Positions 35,635 to 44,463 of a stretch of DNA of 64,000 nt are shown in pieces. Made by a program: the position numbers and the translations under genes. The notes below the pieces were generated by a model, which was not told where the DNA came from, made no database searches, and worked only from the letters and a program-made list of their open reading frames with translations. Within the stretch, counting starts at the first letter, position 1. Every line of letters starts with the position of its first letter. Source of the DNA: Natroniella sp046097105 (lineage in GTDB: Bacteria > Bacillota > Halanaerobiia > Halobacteroidales > Halobacteroidaceae); assembly GCF_046097105.1 (NCBI RefSeq), contig NZ_CP175562.1, positions 2,046,001 to 2,110,000 of the forward strand, given 5' to 3'.

Positions 35635-36849
35635 CTACTTTTTATTTAATACTGCTTCTATTCTATCAATTACAGCTCCTACATTATCTTGATTAGCATT
35701 CTTTTTATCTGCTTCTACTAAATATTCATATCTTAGATAATATAAAAACTTATCTATTAACTTATGATCTAAATCTTCAAAAACTGCTTCAGCTATTACT
35801 TGATCAAGAGCAGATAAATCATCCGCATGATAAACTATATCTTCAACATTATAAAAGGCATCTCCTAAAGTAATTACTGGCTTATCTTTTAATAGCCCTT
35901 CAATTCCTACTGTTGAATTAATTGTCACCACTGCCTGACTTAACTCAATTAGATCTTCTGCTGACATTTTAGTCAAAAACATTACTTGCTCATCATTATA
36001 TTTTTCCTTTAGATCACTATAATCCCTTTTGCCAAAGTCAGAAGGATGCTCTTTAGCAACAATCCAATAATTTTCATCATGCTTTTGATTAAATTTCTTT
36101 AAAGCTGAATAAACTGAATCAACTAACTGCTGCATATTATCAATTTGAGGAGAATTAATGATGATTTGAGTATCAGTCAAAACCTGAAAAGGTAGAAAGA
36201 TGAACTTTTCAGGTAACTGCACATTTTCTTCATTTAATAATTTCTTCCTTAACTTACTTAATCCTTCCTCTCTCAATTCTCTTTGCTCTAATTGACTTTT
36301 CTTTAATTTATTAACTCTTCTCTCATCTACTTCTACTTGTTGATAAAATGATTTACCCTTATTACTTAAAGAGTTGGCAGCATTCACTCCTTTTGGATCC
36401 ATTACTAATGTTTTGGGAAAGAAACCATTTTCCATATATAGCTTATTAACACCTAGCTTTTCAGCTGCTTTTAAAACAGTTGTAGTTTGAACACGATAAC
36501 CATTCCAGACTATAACTAGATCGATCTCTTTTTCTTGGATAAAATTCAAAAAATAATGGTATAGTATTTTTGCCGATTTATTTAAAAGCTTTTTATAAAC
36601 CCTATTAATAAAATCATCTTCATCTTTCTTCCTACTCTTTTTAAATTGTAAATAAGTATAATTGATTAACTCTTCTTTCTCATCTTGGTTTAGTGGTAAA
36701 TCACTTTGTCTATTAAAGACCCCTTTAAAAAATGATTTAGTAGCATCTAGGTGATATATTTTGTGTTTCTCTTTTAATCTATCTTTTAAAACTTCAAAAT
36801 ATTTAGCTTGATGGCTATAATATGATATAAATAATATCTTAGCTCTCAT
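35635..36849 (-). CDS. Capsule polysaccharide biosynthesis protein (KpsC/KpsS-like)
   Basis: 404 residues. The C-terminal half resembles the capsule-synthesis family that includes KpsS and KpsC: LPFQVLTDTQIIINSP, a KEHPSDFGKRDYS segment, and the donor-site TINSTVGIEGLLKDKPVITLGDAFYN. KpsS/KpsC are beta-Kdo transferases that build a Kdo linker on a lipid, so a Kdo transfer role near WaaA is plausible but unproven. ATG 36849 is preferred for its GGAGGAGAG site. It lies 8 bp upstream of waaL. Confidence 0.8.
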   Translation of the reverse strand: MRAKILFISYYSHQAKYFEVLKDRLKEKHKIYHLDATKSFFKGVFNRQSDLPLNQDEKEELINYTYLQFKKSRKKDEDDFINRVYKKLLNKSAKILYHYFLNFIQEKEIDLVIVWNGYRVQTTTVLKAAEKLGVNKLYMENGFFPKTLVMDPKGVNAANSLSNKGKSFYQQVEVDERRVNKLKKSQLEQRELREEGLSKLRKKLLNEENVQLPEKFIFLPFQVLTDTQIIINSPQIDNMQQLVDSVYSALKKFNQKHDENYWIVAKEHPSDFGKRDYSDLKEKYNDEQVMFLTKMSAEDLIELSQAVVTINSTVGIEGLLKDKPVITLGDAFYNVEDIVYHADDLSALDQVIAEAVFEDLDHKLIDKFLYYLRYEYLVEADKKNANQDNVGAVIDRIEAVLNKK

Positions 36850-36893
36850 TAAACTCTCCTCCAAATGAATTATTATAAATTTAATAATTGGGT

Positions 36894-37715
36894 TTATTTT
36901 AAAATTTTATTAATCCATTTATCTAATAACTTCATCTCTAAATTATTAAGTTGATACTCTAACTTAACCTTTTCTTTATATTCTTGGCGCTGAGATTCAA
37001 TTAAATCTATCTTTTCCTGTTTATTTATAGAGAGAGCACTCAATGCTTTAAGCCAATCTGCAATTAACTTAGCCCAATCTTTAACTCTTCTATACTTCCA
37101 TTTATAATTAACTCTAGCTCTTTCTAAATCAATCACAGCCAATTCAAAACCTTTGTTTTTGGACAAATTAACCAATATATTCCTGAACCTATAATCACAA
37201 TGAACAATATCTGCTTGATGTATTTTGATTAAATTTTTTGCTACTTCTTCCATAATAGCTTTCTTTAGCTGATAGTTATATTGAGCAGAAAATATAATTT
37301 CTTCAGCCCCTACCCCTTCAAACTCACAAGTAACAATGATACTTTCAGTTACCCAAACAGATAACTTCCTTTCAATTACTAACACTGGTTCAATTACTGG
37401 TAAGTTTGCCCTTTTTAAAATTAATAATGCTTCCATTTCTTTGCGAGCAACACTTTTAAACAAGGTTAGATCTCTTAATTTATCATACCACTTTTTAGCA
37501 TTCAAGGGTGAATAGCTTTTAGCATAAATATTTCTCCCCTGTAAATCTGACTTAATAACTTTGCGGTTTCTTTTTAAATAAAAAAAATCACATTGCTTGG
37601 ATATATTTAAATAACTCTCTATTTTTTCTTTGATTTCATCTAACCTTAAATCAAAGTTTTGATTTAAATAAAGATTAACTTCAGCTCCATAATCAATTTT
37701 CCGCAGGCTCTCCAT
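36894..37715 (-). CDS. Lipopolysaccharide core kinase (WaaP/KdkA family)
   Basis: 273 residues of the protein-kinase-like LPS kinase family. The catalytic loop is VHCDYRFRN with H172, D174 and N179, the metal-binding aspartate is D196 in VIDLERA, and an ATP-lysine is likely in the YAKSYSPL region. These kinases phosphorylate Kdo or heptose of the inner core in the cytoplasm, which strengthens outer-membrane cross-bridging by divalent cations, useful in high salt. It sits between waaA (20 bp upstream) and the KpsS-like gene. A Kdo kinase fits the gene order best. Confidence 0.82.
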   Translation of the reverse strand: MESLRKIDYGAEVNLYLNQNFDLRLDEIKEKIESYLNISKQCDFFYLKRNRKVIKSDLQGRNIYAKSYSPLNAKKWYDKLRDLTLFKSVARKEMEALLILKRANLPVIEPVLVIERKLSVWVTESIIVTCEFEGVGAEEIIFSAQYNYQLKKAIMEEVAKNLIKIHQADIVHCDYRFRNILVNLSKNKGFELAVIDLERARVNYKWKYRRVKDWAKLIADWLKALSALSINKQEKIDLIESQRQEYKEKVKLEYQLNNLEMKLLDKWINKILK

Positions 37716-37735
37716 TAAACTTCCTCCAATCTATA

Positions 37736-39028
37736 CTACAGCAGTTTCTTTACCAACTCCGCATTCCTCTCAGCTGCCCCTTTATTATCCTCAATCATCT
37801 GAACAGCTTGTCTACCTTTTTTCTTTAATTCACTCTCATTTCTAAGATAATAGAGCATCTCTTCTGTCAATTCAACTACACCATCCACCTGAATCCCAAC
37901 CCCATAATCAAGAACCAAGCGTGTATTAGCTTTAAAATTAAACATATACGGGCCAAAAAATACCAACTTACCATGGACTGCTGGCTCTAAAATGTTATGT
38001 CCACCCTTCTCAATCAAACTCCCCCCGACAAAGACCAGATCAGCTATTCCATAAACCTGGGCCAACTCCCCGATCGTATCGAGAATGATTACGCTATCTT
38101 GATTAGGGTTTCTCACCTCAATCGCAGTCCGTAAGACCGTCTTAATCCCTTCTTTTTGATATAGCCTCTTTATCTCTTCTGCTCGCTTGATATGGCGTGG
38201 GGCCAAGATCATCACTAAGTCTGCAAATTCCTCTTTTAACTTCTGATATAGAGGAAGTAGCTGTTCCTCTTCATTTGGATGAGTACTACCAACTACCAAG
38301 ATTGGTTCTTCTTTATTTAACTTAAACTCTTGATAAAGCTCATCCTCTTTACTAGAATCAGGCTGGGCATAGTCTTGATCAAATTTCGTATTGCCATTGT
38401 TATAAACCTTGGCCTGTTCAGCACCTAAACCTTGGATATACTCCAGATCCTGTTGAGACTGCATACTGAATAGATCAACCTTAGTCAGCATATCTTTAAG
38501 AATTGGCCCTAAATATTTATAACCAGCAAAACTACTATCGCTAATTCGACCATTGGCCAGCATAATCTTAGCTCCATTATCTTTAGCCAATCTAATAAAA
38601 TTTGGCCATAGTTCAGTCTCAGTCAAGATCACAACCTCAGGATCAACCTGCTTTAAAACTCTACTAACAACCCAAGAAAAATCGAGTGGAAAATAGATCG
38701 TCTCATCTGCTTCCGCAACTATCTGACGTGCCATCCCTTGGCCCGTATCGGTCACCGTCGAAAATAAGATCTTATATTCAGGATAACGTTTTCTAATCTC
38801 AGTCACCACAGCACTTGCTGCCACCGTCTCTCCAACTGAAACTGCATGCACCCAGATCGTCGGCTGCTCTCGAAAGTGCTCTACCTTCTCCGCAGCTAAA
38901 AAACCAAATCGCTCCAAGATTCCTTCCCGATACTTACCCTTGACAATCATCTTATATAATAAGACCGGCAGGTAAAGTATGAATAACACCAGGAATAATA
39001 TATCGTAAATTATGTAAGTTAGCTTCAT
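37736..39028 (-). CDS. waaA: 3-deoxy-D-manno-octulosonic acid (Kdo) transferase
   Basis: 430 residues. N-terminal membrane anchor (about 4-26), then WVHAVSVGE with catalytic Glu67, LTETELWPNFIRLA, MLANGRISDSSFAGYK, VVGSTHPNEEE, LAPRHIKRAEEI and the CMP-Kdo-binding FVGGSLIEKGGHNILEP. It attaches Kdo to lipid IVA at the inner membrane, the committed inner-core step. Its presence shows the organism makes Kdo-containing LPS. First gene of the waaA-kinase-kpsS-waaL operon. An intergenic element with inverted ends lies immediately upstream. Confidence 0.95.
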   Translation of the reverse strand: MKLTYIIYDILFLVLFILYLPVLLYKMIVKGKYREGILERFGFLAAEKVEHFREQPTIWVHAVSVGETVAASAVVTEIRKRYPEYKILFSTVTDTGQGMARQIVAEADETIYFPLDFSWVVSRVLKQVDPEVVILTETELWPNFIRLAKDNGAKIMLANGRISDSSFAGYKYLGPILKDMLTKVDLFSMQSQQDLEYIQGLGAEQAKVYNNGNTKFDQDYAQPDSSKEDELYQEFKLNKEEPILVVGSTHPNEEEQLLPLYQKLKEEFADLVMILAPRHIKRAEEIKRLYQKEGIKTVLRTAIEVRNPNQDSVIILDTIGELAQVYGIADLVFVGGSLIEKGGHNILEPAVHGKLVFFGPYMFNFKANTRLVLDYGVGIQVDGVVELTEEMLYYLRNESELKKKGRQAVQMIEDNKGAAERNAELVKKLL

Positions 39029-39076
39029 GATTAATCATCCTTTATTTAGTGACTAGTGATTAGTAAAAGTCAAAAC

Positions 39077-39465
39077 TTATTGATATAATGTGTAACTTTT
39101 CCTTTATAAAAATCACACTCAAACCCATGTTTACGAAAAAATTAAAAATCAAACTTTCTTCCGTGCTACCTTTTTTCTTGATAAAAAAGTAGCCAAAAAA
39201 TCAAGAAGAATTTGAATTTGTTCAACTATTAAAATCAAATCTCTCTTACTTAAAACATTAAGATCAATCTGTAAAATTATCTGCCCTTATCGCAGTCGCA
39301 TAATCCTTCAAATAAAATCAAAACCCTGCAATCTAAAATTTAATCATTAAGGACATTTTGCAGTAATATCTATATTTTTAACTAATTATTATTTTAAATT
39401 AGTGTTAATTTGCGTTCATTCGTGGTTCCCTGTTTTTTTGAAAGTGCCACAATATTGTAATTAAA
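39077..39465. repeat. MITE-like element with terminal inverted repeats, copy 1
   Basis: The left end TTATTGATATAATGTGTAACTTTT (39077-39100; longer than quoted elsewhere) and the right end starting AAAGTGCCACAATATTG (39441-39465) are inverted relatives of each other and match element 42675-42835. Inside are the hairpin plus CCAAAAAATCAAGAAGAA flank (39165-39210) shared with 4962-5006, a partial copy of the GACATTTTGCAGT repeat near 39352, and a CGTGGTTCC unit at 39398-39429. It carries no gene. Confidence 0.5.
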
Positions 39466-39497
39466 TTTAACTTTCTTATTTATCCACTTAGTTAACT

Positions 39498-39904
39498 CTA
39501 TTCTTCTTTTAGAAAATATTGAAAAAGTTCCTCAAACTTTTCGATAAATTTTTCTGTTTTATCCAACTCTTCCTTAAGCACTTCTGGATCAAATTCAACA
39601 AAAGCTACATAATCAGCTTCTTCTCTATCCTGTAATAATGCATCGTATAACCTACCCCATATTCTACAGGAATTAAACCTTCTTTTACAAAATCCCTATG
39701 AAGTGCTACTCTCACAGCACTATGTTTTTTATAAGAGTCTCCTTGCAAAATCAATACAGCACTAACAGCATAAAAAGCAGCATAATATAATCTATTAGTA
39801 CAAAAATCATAATTTTCAAGTTTGAATTCATAGTGGGCCGTTTTTAAACTTCTTCTTGATTTTTCTAACCAATATTTAGCTAATTCTTCTCTATTATAGT
39901 CCAT
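39498..39904 (-). pseudogene. HEPN-domain toxin gene broken by a frameshift
   Basis: The ATG at 39904 (overlapping the antitoxin stop as TGATG) reads a normal HEPN start (LEKSRRSLKTAHYEFK, YYAAFYAVSAVLILQG). After IPVEYG it shifts frame at a GGGG run (about 39651-39658) and stops at 39605. The correct continuation, GRLYDALLQDREEADYVAFV, is in another frame and reaches a stop at 39498. Removing two G's would restore a roughly 135-residue HEPN protein. It could be decay, slippage or a sequencing error. The intact MNT partner lies upstream. Confidence 0.7.
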
Positions 39905-40245
39905 CAAAATTCGACTCCATCATCTGCAATTTCCCCTTTTATTGGTAGTATAGAGTAACGACCACTTTCCCAACCAGTCTTATCAATTATTAATACACTT
40001 AGGTTAGTATCATATTGAAGATTTATATCAGTAACAATAGAATATATCTCATGCTTTTTTCTATGGCTTAGCCTTTTTTTAGTCAAAACTAAAACATCCA
40101 AATCAGAACCAACTTCTGCTTCACCCCGAGCAACCGAACCAAATATTATTGTTTCTATCACTGGATAACTACTATATAAATTTTGCTTCAACTCAGACAA
40201 AGCCTTCCGCTGATTACCCAATAACTCTAAATCCTCTAACCCCAT
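39904..40245 (-). CDS. MNT-domain nucleotidyltransferase (antitoxin partner of the broken HEPN gene)
   Basis: 113 residues. The MNT motif GS-x10-D-x-D appears as FGSVARGEAEVGSDLDVLV. It is the usual upstream partner of HEPN genes and its stop overlaps the HEPN ATG. AGGAGGT precedes the ATG. With the toxin frame broken, this would be an orphan antitoxin. It is not close in sequence to the MntA at 29429. Confidence 0.85.
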   Translation of the reverse strand: MGLEDLELLGNQRKALSELKQNLYSSYPVIETIIFGSVARGEAEVGSDLDVLVLTKKRLSHRKKHEIYSIVTDINLQYDTNLSVLIIDKTGWESGRYSILPIKGEIADDGVEF

Positions 40246-40643
40246 TATAACTACCTCCTCTTACCTCTATTTTACCCTATCTAATCTATTCAATCAACCA
40301 ATCTACTATCAATCACTAGTTATTTATTATCTTCTATTTTTTGAATTTGCCCTTTAACTATTAATTATTCAATGCTTTTTACTATTTCAGGGTGAACAAA
40401 ATGTTCACCCCTACTTTATTTATTTTCTCTTTTTTTAATTCGTGTTTATTAATTATTTTAATCTTTTATTGATTCAATTTTTTTAATTACTCTTTATTCA
40501 ATCTTTTAATTTATGGTTTAAGCTTTTGAACCTAACTATTAATTAGCAAATATTTTATTAGTGTTCATTTGTGCCTATTCGTGGTTCCAGATTTTGCAAT
40601 CTTGACCTTTAATTATTCAATATTCAGTATTAAATATTAAATG
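40246..40643. repeat. Intergenic repeat cluster with a REP palindrome
   Basis: It contains a REP-like palindrome at 40390-40414 (GGGTGAACA/TGTTCACCC, then CTAC), an ATTAGTG...CGTGGTTCC unit at 40557-40588 and many ATTCAATAT/TATTCAATGCTTTT words. There is no gene or terminator I can defend. Confidence 0.5.
40390..40414 (-). repeat. REP element with GTAG tetranucleotide
   Basis: On the minus strand it reads GTAG, then GGGTGAACA, a 3-base loop and TGTTCACCC (9-bp stem). A GTAG or GGAG tetranucleotide before the stem is the hallmark of REP sequences used by RAYT transposases. Confidence 0.55.
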
Positions 40644-42539
40644 TTAATACTTCAGCTCTAACCCAAAATTAACCTCACGCTTGACCTGATCGACCCCTAC
40701 TTGGGCACTAAAACAGTCAAACTCCCTAATTAAAGAATACTGCAATCTAGACAGTTCTCCTTCTTTCAGATCATAACCAGCATCTATCTCTACATCAGAG
40801 TAAGGATAAACCCGCTCATTAGTCTGGAAACGATAACTTCCTTCTACATGACTTGTATAATCCACCTCATCACCAGATAATGGCGTACTCCCTGAATACT
40901 CCTGATAACGATAACCCAAGTTCAACTGATGGTAGTCATTGATTTCATAACCAACACCGGTGCGATAGCCATAGCTATTATATTCTTTCTCTTCTCGACC
41001 TTTCTCTTCATCTCCTTCATAAGTTCTCCGTGCTCCCTGTACTTGCCAATCAAAGTCGAGACTATCAGTCACCTGATGTTGACCTCTCCAACTTCCACTC
41101 AGATAATCTCTGCGACCAATATGTTCATCAGTCAACCGATCAAATTCAAATGGACTCTCTCCTATCTCATCATAATAACGATAATCAATATTTAAGTCCG
41201 TTGGCCCTAATCTCTGGTTGGCCCCTAGGTTAAAAGCATAATTACGGTAATTATCTTCATTGCTATAATAACTATCCTCTACTCGACCAGCCCAATAAAG
41301 CTCTGTTGAATCACTAATCTTCTTACCACGATTTTCAAACTCTAAGCTAAGCTGCTCACGTCTTGCTTCAACCTCACCTTCTTCAATCTCTCCTACTTTA
41401 ACTCCAGCAGATAGTAAGTTACCATCTCCTAGATCACGATTATTAATTCCTAAAGAAAGTTCAGGGCGACGATTAACATCCAGATTACGATTAGCTTCTA
41501 GCTGCCAGTAGTAATCATCCCAGCTATTACCATAAGTAATCGCCTCCTCCATAGCCTCATCATCATGAGCTTGTTTTAGATTTAAATTTAATTGATTACC
41601 TAACAGCTCAGTCTGTAAATTCCAACGACCTAACCACTTTCGCTCTCGATAATCACTTTCATCATCATCACGTTCTATATAATACCTTCCCTCAAAGTCA
41701 CTAGCTGTACTTTCTCCAAATTTATTCTCTAAATTAAGATAAGCCTCTAAACCATAATCCTGATGATAATAAAGTCGTGGATCGATCTTTAAGCTATCAC
41801 TAGGTTGATACAGATAATCTAAATCAATCCGACTGGTTTCATTGGTAGTAGCAGTCGCTGAGATATCACCACCAAATCCCTGAGTGATAAAATGATAATA
41901 ATCAACCCCAACATAGAGACCATCTGCTTCACTATAACCAACCTGTGGCTGAGGAATGGCATGCTTGTCTTCTTCACCCTCTTTTAAACTCTGCTTATAC
42001 CTCGGTAATGGCATTATCCGACGTTCATTAATCCACAAATAAACCCCCTCAGCAATCAGCTTATCCTCAGGATAAACTGTAATCTTCTCTGCTGATAATC
42101 TGTAATGTGGTTCATCAGTATTTTCACAAGGAGTTAAAGAGGTCTCTTCTAAAATAATATCATCTTGTCTAAAGTTGACTGTCTCTCCAAAGAAAGTAAC
42201 CTTCCCCTCTTGGGTCTCACTCTCAAAAATCTCCCCCTCTTCCTTGCGATAGTCATACTCTAAAGCAACCCCTGTCATCTCTCGTTCCTCATTCTTAAGT
42301 ATAATATTACCTTTAGCCTTAATTATCTCTGTATTCAAATCAATCTGGATCTGATCTGCTCTAATTGAATCGGGCTCCATTTCGATAATTACATTCCCTG
42401 CTGCTTTGATAATCCCTTTTTCTTCATCAAAAATAATATGATTATCTGCTTGAATTGTAAAAGGAGCATCCTCTGCTGCATAGCTTGGCTGTATAATTGT
42501 AAATAATGCCACTATTATTAATATTATTGTCCTCTTCAT
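40644..42539 (-). CDS. LptD-like LPS-assembly outer-membrane protein (OstA family)
   Basis: 631 residues with a signal peptide (about 1-21, PSYAAED). The N-terminal OstA-like jellyroll (about 22-160) has repeats FTIQADNHIIFDEEKGIIKA and IRADQIQIDLNTEIIKAKGN, and a beta-barrel from about 180 to the terminal LELKY. LptD inserts LPS into the outer leaflet; at 631 residues this is shorter than the roughly 780 of E. coli, as in other diderm Firmicutes. The periplasmic and inner-membrane partners (LptC, A, B, F/G) are at 59-62 kb. GAGGTGG precedes the ATG. Confidence 0.83.
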   Translation of the reverse strand: MKRTIILIIVALFTIIQPSYAAEDAPFTIQADNHIIFDEEKGIIKAAGNVIIEMEPDSIRADQIQIDLNTEIIKAKGNIILKNEEREMTGVALEYDYRKEEGEIFESETQEGKVTFFGETVNFRQDDIILEETSLTPCENTDEPHYRLSAEKITVYPEDKLIAEGVYLWINERRIMPLPRYKQSLKEGEEDKHAIPQPQVGYSEADGLYVGVDYYHFITQGFGGDISATATTNETSRIDLDYLYQPSDSLKIDPRLYYHQDYGLEAYLNLENKFGESTASDFEGRYYIERDDDESDYRERKWLGRWNLQTELLGNQLNLNLKQAHDDEAMEEAITYGNSWDDYYWQLEANRNLDVNRRPELSLGINNRDLGDGNLLSAGVKVGEIEEGEVEARREQLSLEFENRGKKISDSTELYWAGRVEDSYYSNEDNYRNYAFNLGANQRLGPTDLNIDYRYYDEIGESPFEFDRLTDEHIGRRDYLSGSWRGQHQVTDSLDFDWQVQGARRTYEGDEEKGREEKEYNSYGYRTGVGYEINDYHQLNLGYRYQEYSGSTPLSGDEVDYTSHVEGSYRFQTNERVYPYSDVEIDAGYDLKEGELSRLQYSLIREFDCFSAQVGVDQVKREVNFGLELKY

Positions 42540-42674
42540 TAACTTCCACCTCTTCCTAACTGAGCAAAATCAGTCCATCTCAACTTAATCAATTCTTGAT
42601 TCAAGCCTTAACTCCTTTAAGTAATTCCTGGTTAAACAGGCCAATTTAAAATTTATAGCTTATAATTAGTAATT

Positions 42675-42835
42675 TTATTGATATAATGTGTAACTTTTCG
42701 TTCGTAAAAGAATGTGTTTTTGTAGGGGCGACTCTCCGTATTCGCCCGTAATTTAACATGGGCAGGCACAGAGACCTGCCCCTACAAATATCATTTCTAC
42801 CCGCCAAATCAAAAGTGCCACATTATTGTAATAAA
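42675..42835. repeat. MITE-like element with terminal inverted repeats, copy 2, containing a REPIN
   Basis: The left end (42675-42698, TTATTGATATAATGTGTAAC...) is identical over 24 bases to the left end of the 39077 element. The right end (42811-42835, AAAAGTGCCACATTATTGTA) matches its right end. The 161-bp element encloses the REPIN at 42721-42786. The rest of the 456-bp gap (42540-42995) is AT-rich without a gene. Confidence 0.55.
42721..42786. repeat. REPIN: two inverted REP palindromes
   Basis: It begins TGTAGGGGCGA...TTCGCCC and ends GGGCAGG...CCTGCCCCTACA, so each half is a short hairpin and the GTAG tetranucleotide lies at both outer ends. The outer 9 bases (TGTAGGGGC/GCCCCTACA) are perfect inverted repeats. 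This is the layout of REPINs mobilised by RAYT transposases. Confidence 0.65.
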
Positions 42836-42953
42836 TCTTCACTTCAAACCTCTCAAAGAATTGCTTAAATTAACGCATATAATTACAATATGCTCCTGCT
42901 CTAGAGTAGTCATATTATTCCATAATTTCCTTAAAACTATGATTAATAAAAAA

Positions 42954-42972
42954 ACAGCCAGATTAAGGCTGC
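42954..42972 (-). terminator. Weak terminator after the 42996 barrel gene
   Basis: A 5-bp GC-rich stem CAGCC/GGCTG followed on the minus strand by a run of seven T's, 24 bp past the stop codon. The stem is short, so strength is uncertain. Confidence 0.5.
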
Positions 42973-42995
42973 TTATAAAAAATACTAACTAACTC

Positions 42996-44441
42996 TTAAA
43001 ATCTATAATTATAATTAAAGTTTAAATCATTACTAAAATAGCTTCTTGTTGGATAATAAGTAGAGTTAAATACAGTAACTAGATTTTGATTTTTACTAAT
43101 AGCTCGGTCTAACCGAAATCTTTGGTTTATTTCATGGTTAGTGCTATCTTGATTACTGACAGAAAGATCATAACCTAAATTATAATCTATTCTATCAAAT
43201 AACTCCCGCTCATATTTAGCATTAAAGCTCAAAGTATGGTATTTTAAATCAGTATCATCCATTTGGAAATCATATCGACTACGCAGATCAACAGAAGCAA
43301 CTTCTAAATTACTGAGTCCTAAGTATAGATTGTACTCGTCATTTTTATCTTGCAACTTATTTTTGGTAACTTCTAACCCAGTCTGATAATCAACACTGGA
43401 ACGTTCATTATTAATCTCAAAGATATAGTTTTCTCTATTTCTGGCCCACTCATTATCATCATAACGTAACGATAATCTCTGCCTCAAATCAAAGCGATAG
43501 AGAGTATCTCCATAATAGTTAAATCTAACATTATTATTAATTGATCTCCGCCGATCTGTACTTCTATAAGAGTTACCATAATCTAATAATAATCTATCAG
43601 ATAACTGCTTGTACATTCTGAATGAAGTATGTTTCATCTCAGAGCTAGAACCACCACTTACTTTCTCAAAGTTAGAATCTCTATAAAAGCCTGTTATATT
43701 GTAATTAACATCTCTAAACTGATCAGCATAACGAGTTCTAATAGCCGAACCATAAATTGACTCTTCAGGATTCCCTCTCAAGCCAAGTGAATAATTCAAC
43801 TCACCGGTATTTACTTTTTGAATATCAGCATAACTGAAATAATGGCTATCACCAACATCATTATTTTGACGATATTGATATGAACTTTCCCGATCACCAC
43901 TTTGATATTTAACCCCTGCTCGGTCACCAACTAAAGGGTTATCACTACCTTCAGTATCTCCATACCAAACCTTAAGGTTGCCAGACTCTAAGTAACCTCC
44001 TAACATAGAGCCTCCTGGCATAAGGGATCCACTGGGAATAGAAATATCACCATACTCAATTATCTTATTACTATACGTTAGTTTCAAGTTATAATTTAAG
44101 GTTCTTAAATCCTCTTCATCAAGGTTAAAATACCAGTTTGGAGTTATACTCCAAGTATCTGGATTGACTATTATCAAACCATCTTCTTTACGATACTTGC
44201 CATAGTTGGCTTGAAACTCCTTTAAAAAGTTGGCCCTAGTCTGTAAAGAAAAATCATCTGTCTCAATTGTATAGTTAAGACGAAATAAATGATTGAAATT
44301 ACTCATGTTACTACCTAGACTTCCTCGCAAACTATAACTACTATTATTTTCTATTTCAATTGCTTCTACATTCAAATTAAAAGCTAACACCAGAAAAACT
44401 ATAACTAAAATTATAGAAAGCTTTTTAATATTAAGCTCCAT
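42996..44441 (-). CDS. Outer-membrane beta-barrel protein of an uncharacterised envelope operon
   Basis: 481 residues with a signal peptide (about 1-27, NVEAIE). The rest is a succession of amphipathic strands rich in Y, R, D and N (for example LRQRLSLRYDDNEWARN, VDYQTGLEVTKNKL), ending in aromatic FNYNYRF, typical of BAM-inserted barrels. I do not recognise a family. It lies 22 bp downstream of a lipoprotein and likely forms one operon with it and with the 1000-residue secreted protein. An exporter or surface-attachment barrel is conceivable but not shown. Confidence 0.68.
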   Translation of the reverse strand: MELNIKKLSIILVIVFLVLAFNLNVEAIEIENNSSYSLRGSLGSNMSNFNHLFRLNYTIETDDFSLQTRANFLKEFQANYGKYRKEDGLIIVNPDTWSITPNWYFNLDEEDLRTLNYNLKLTYSNKIIEYGDISIPSGSLMPGGSMLGGYLESGNLKVWYGDTEGSDNPLVGDRAGVKYQSGDRESSYQYRQNNDVGDSHYFSYADIQKVNTGELNYSLGLRGNPEESIYGSAIRTRYADQFRDVNYNITGFYRDSNFEKVSGGSSSEMKHTSFRMYKQLSDRLLLDYGNSYRSTDRRRSINNNVRFNYYGDTLYRFDLRQRLSLRYDDNEWARNRENYIFEINNERSSVDYQTGLEVTKNKLQDKNDEYNLYLGLSNLEVASVDLRSRYDFQMDDTDLKYHTLSFNAKYERELFDRIDYNLGYDLSVSNQDSTNHEINQRFRLDRAISKNQNLVTVFNSTYYPTRSYFSNDLNFNYNYRF

Positions 44442-44463
44442 CTTAAACCACCTTTATTAATTA

